Notes under the pieces: generated by a model
Seen by the model: only the letters and a program-made list of their open reading frames with translations
Told to the model about the DNA's origin: nothing
Databases searched by the model: none
DNA from: Ascidia mentula
Lineage: Eukaryota; Chordata; Ascidiacea; Phlebobranchia; Ascidiidae
Direction of reading: 5' to 3'
Assembly (NCBI GenBank): GCA_947561715.1
Contig: OX387204.1
Span: 15,319,001 to 15,383,000 of the forward strand
DNA length: 64,000 nt
Translations under genes and position numbers: made by a program
In this document: piece by piece, positions 61,459 to 64,000 of the stretch
Position numbering within the stretch: position 1 is the stretch's first letter
Layout of the letters: each line of letters starts with the position of its first letter

Positions 61459-63980
61459 TCAATCGCTAGATGGCGCTGGCGTGTTGTTGCTCTTGTTGTC
61501 AATAAGGTCTCTGCTCAGGTCCCACAGGCGTTTTGCATTTTGATCCGATCCGCCGGACCGGCTGGGTTGTGTCAGTTTACATCCGCTGAAAGCAAGTTTC
61601 AGCAAATAGAGATAAAATACAATACATATGGCTGCTGCTTTAAGTTATACAGAAAATAGCTTGTACTTGGCACGGACAAATAATTATATACTGCAATTAT
61701 ACAGTAGGAATACCTATCCCTTGTTAATGTCCATACAAATGGTGTCTTAGGTAGACTATATGTTTCCGCCCGAAAACATAGCTAAAAAGTTAAACAATGC
61801 TGAACTAAAAAATATGGACCACTTTTATCTATATGTTACAAAAAATAATTTTATGACAATTTCTTGTGAGTATTTTGTCTTCATCTATTCTTTTTTTTGA
61901 GTATTTTGTCTTCATCTAACCCAGTGGTTTCCAAAGTGGGCGGCAGGGGGGCGTTTGCAAACGTACGGGGGGCGCTGGAAACTGAATGGGCGATTGGGGG
62001 GCGCTTTGGTGATATGGCAAATGTTCTCTTATAGCGTAAGTCTGTGTTTCCCAACCGGTGGTACGTTTACCGCTAGTGGTATGCGACCGCATTTCAGGTG
62101 GTACGCGAGCACCTTTCCGTAATTATCTTAGCTCTTACTTGGTGGAACGTGCGTTCAGCGCATTCTCCACTCTTTTAGATGGAAAAAGAAATCGTCTTAA
62201 TATCGACAATTGAGGAGACTTACGATTGTTTTTGTCCGACATGAAACCTGATATTAAGAAACTGGCGTCATTGCACCAACCTCACCCATCGCATTAATTG
62301 ACAAGCAACAAATAAATTCGCTGTGTTTTTTTGTCTGGTCTGTTGGGCGTTGTTAAATGACTAAGGTGTTTGGGGGGCGGTACAGAAAAAAAGTTTGAGA
62401 AACACCGATCTAACCTGTAATATCCTCCGCTGGTAGGTTCAATGTTCGGTGCTATAGCGCAAAATACGGGTGCCCTTGCTCCCTTTTCAGCGCTTATCCA
62501 TACCAACTTATCCATGAGTGGAAGAAATGAGAGCCAGATTCTACATTTCCACGGCAGGTTTCCTCCAGGTGATAAGATGTGACGTATTATATTGGTTTTG
62601 ACGTAACCCGGATGTACAGCAAACACCGAAACATTCGTGTCTAAAAGAAAACATATTTTTTCAAACAAAAATAAATTAATTAAACTGCCGGTGTCGCACT
62701 ATATAGAGCCACAGACTGTTTTTAATCTAAATGGAAAAGCACAACTAAAGTTAATGTGGTATTACTGCAATTCTAACCTTACCTCGCAAAAGTTTTGCCA
62801 TCTGTCTCACGAATAAAACATTCATGAGCTTGCTCTGATAGTAAGCTTCAGCTTGGCTGTAGTCGCGTTGCAAGTTCACGTCGTCCCACCGAATCGAACC
62901 TTTTTCGTGGAGAATCGACGATACAGTGACGATACGGCTTGGTGCACTGGCCTGTGTTATATGGCATGTTTTTCATTTCTTAACATGAAAAATGGATGTG
63001 AAAAAACATGTGGAAAACTGTAACCAAATGTATTTGAAACAACAAACACAGTGGGTACAGTGAAGGGAAAAACATGCAATTTTTTTATTCAAAAGCTGCA
63101 TTTCGACGTATATCCCTTGAAACCATCACCCGGGCCCCTTTGGGGTAAGCAAACGCCATGTTGGGAACCATTAATGCAAACGAAGGTAATTACTTTCAAA
63201 ACATCCAGTAGTAGGTCGGTCAGCAGGAAGTGGCCGAGGTGGTTTACTTGGAGGTGGGTCTCAAATCCGTCTTCGGTTTCCGCCTGTTCGCACATCATTA
63301 TCCCTGTTTAGAAACATGAATGTTGATGCTGATAGGACACACATAAATTTTCTGGTGTTTACATTCTTGGTATTTTACCATTCGCATTTCTGTGCAAAGT
63401 GGTGTCAATATTACATTTCAAGACTACATACTTTTTATTACGTTATGGGTTTATATATTGCTGGTAGCGGTCTGCAAGATGTTAAGCAATTAAAAAAAAA
63501 CCTTATGTTTATATAGGAGAAAAATTCCCATAGCCTCTTATTTCAACAAATATTGTAATAAATACTGCGATTGCTGTCAGGCCTGCTGCAATTTAAACAG
63601 AACTGATCCTCTGCCAAAAATTAACATAGTTTATTTCTCCGACGTTTTGTCTGTCATACAGCAAGACCATAGTTTTTACCAATTTAAACTTAAACCCCTC
63701 GCTGTATGACAGACGAAACGTCGATAAAATACGTTTGCCAGTAGATCAGTTCTATCATAAAATGCTTAACCTGACTGGTATTTGGTTTGAAGTACATGTT
63801 TTGTTCCTTCAATATACGACCCGTATCTGTTTAAGGTTTACCTGCGTTGTTCACCAACACGTCCAGTCTTTCTTCGGTTTCCTTGAATTCTTTCGCAAAA
63901 CTTCGTACGCTTTTAAAAGATGACAAATTGAGAATCATCGTTCGGACGTTTCGTTCGTCGCAGACAGTTTTGGCGACTAT
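61459..63980 (-). CDS. Retinol-dehydrogenase-like SDR, copy 2 (exons 2-6; exon 1 beyond window)
   Basis: Tandem paralogue of the 55435 gene. Exons: 63842-63980, 63194-63303, 62783-62951, 62415-62640, 61459-61585, with exon sizes 139, 110, 169, 226 and 127; the first four equal copy 1. The last exon is twelve bases longer, giving a tail ending [14 protein letters not shown] and HPGYVKTN are intact. Exon 3 has the canonical NHLGHFLLT. Exon identity to copy 1 is very high while most intron sequence is unalignable by eye, suggesting selection or gene conversion of exons. A hAT remnant abuts the exon 5 donor, and a foldback repeat lies in intron 2. The coenzyme motif would be in the missing first exon. 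Confidence 0.92.
61922..62407 (+). mobile_element. hAT (ZBED-like) remnant with transposase C-terminal fragment
   Basis: Starts CAGTGGTTTCCAAAG and ends GTTTGAGAAACACCG, flanked by a perfect 8-bp target duplication ATCTAACC (61914-61921 and 62408-62415). Frame 62142-62297 encodes a decayed hAT C-terminal dimerisation region ([20 protein letters not shown], then one in-frame stop, [22 protein letters not shown] and a stop), recalling ZBED5/FAM200-type transposases. It is internally deleted to 486 bp and is the same family as 5691-6823. The inserted target is the exon 5 donor of SDR copy 2. Confidence 0.9.
63599..63753. repeat. Foldback MITE-like element in SDR copy 2 intron 2
   Basis: Outer arms AGAACTGATC and GATCAGTTCT (63599-63608 and 63744-63753), with inner arms CGACGTTTTGTCTGTCATACAGC and its near-perfect complement GCTGTATGACAGACGAAACGTCG, around a loop of about 35 bases. 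No coding capacity and no clear target duplication. Confidence 0.8.
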
Positions 63981-64000
63981 CTGCACGTTCAAATTAACCA

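Noticed and set aside
1-64000. CRISPR arrays, operons, insertion sequences, endogenous retroviruses or LTR elements
   Set aside because: Nothing of the kind was seen; spliced genes and hAT, SINE and foldback repeats account for the recognised features.

Overview
The window looks like the genome of a tunicate, most likely a solitary ascidian of the Ciona type. It is AT-rich, with compact multi-exon genes, GT-AG introns of a few hundred bases to a few kilobases, and chordate-type gene content: a gamma-tubulin complex subunit, 14-3-3 proteins, a CUB/kringle receptor and a retinol-dehydrogenase-type SDR. No plasmid, phage or prokaryotic feature is visible. The species is inferred, not proven.

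Layout. (1) 119-15293, plus strand: the C-terminal 17 exons of a GCP2 (TUBGCP2) gene; the 5' part lies before the window. All 17 exons join in phase to a 705-residue C-terminal portion ending at a stop. Its introns hold a tRNA-derived SINE, a perfect snap-back palindrome, hAT-type elements with clean 8-bp target duplications (one nested in another), and two intronless GNAT acetyltransferase genes on the opposite strand. (2) 15294-24200: a GNAT-rich duplicated zone. A segment of GCP2 introns 9-10, with one GNAT gene and GCP2 exon 10, has been copied downstream and has decayed. Two further intact GNAT genes and one 5'-truncated copy follow, then tandem repeats. (3) 25110-33905, minus strand: a type I membrane protein with signal peptide, two CUB domains, a Thr/Pro stalk, a kringle, a second Thr/Pro stretch, a transmembrane helix and a long cytoplasmic tail rich in tyrosine motifs. 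(4) 33906-42128: about 8 kb with no convincing gene. (5) 42129-53804: two 14-3-3 genes arranged head to head, with partly different introns and different C-terminal tails. (6) 54884-64000: two tandem minus-strand retinol-dehydrogenase-like SDR genes, the second running off the window. A hAT remnant in the second has duplicated the 5' splice site of exon 5, and the paralogue preserves the empty site.

The genes are unrelated housekeeping and signalling loci rather than a pathway. The most distinctive points are the GNAT family nested in and spreading from a GCP2 intron, the CUB-CUB-kringle receptor with a phosphotyrosine-type tail, three identical GTCACGTGAC palindromes around the 14-3-3 pair, and the well-preserved hAT insertions.
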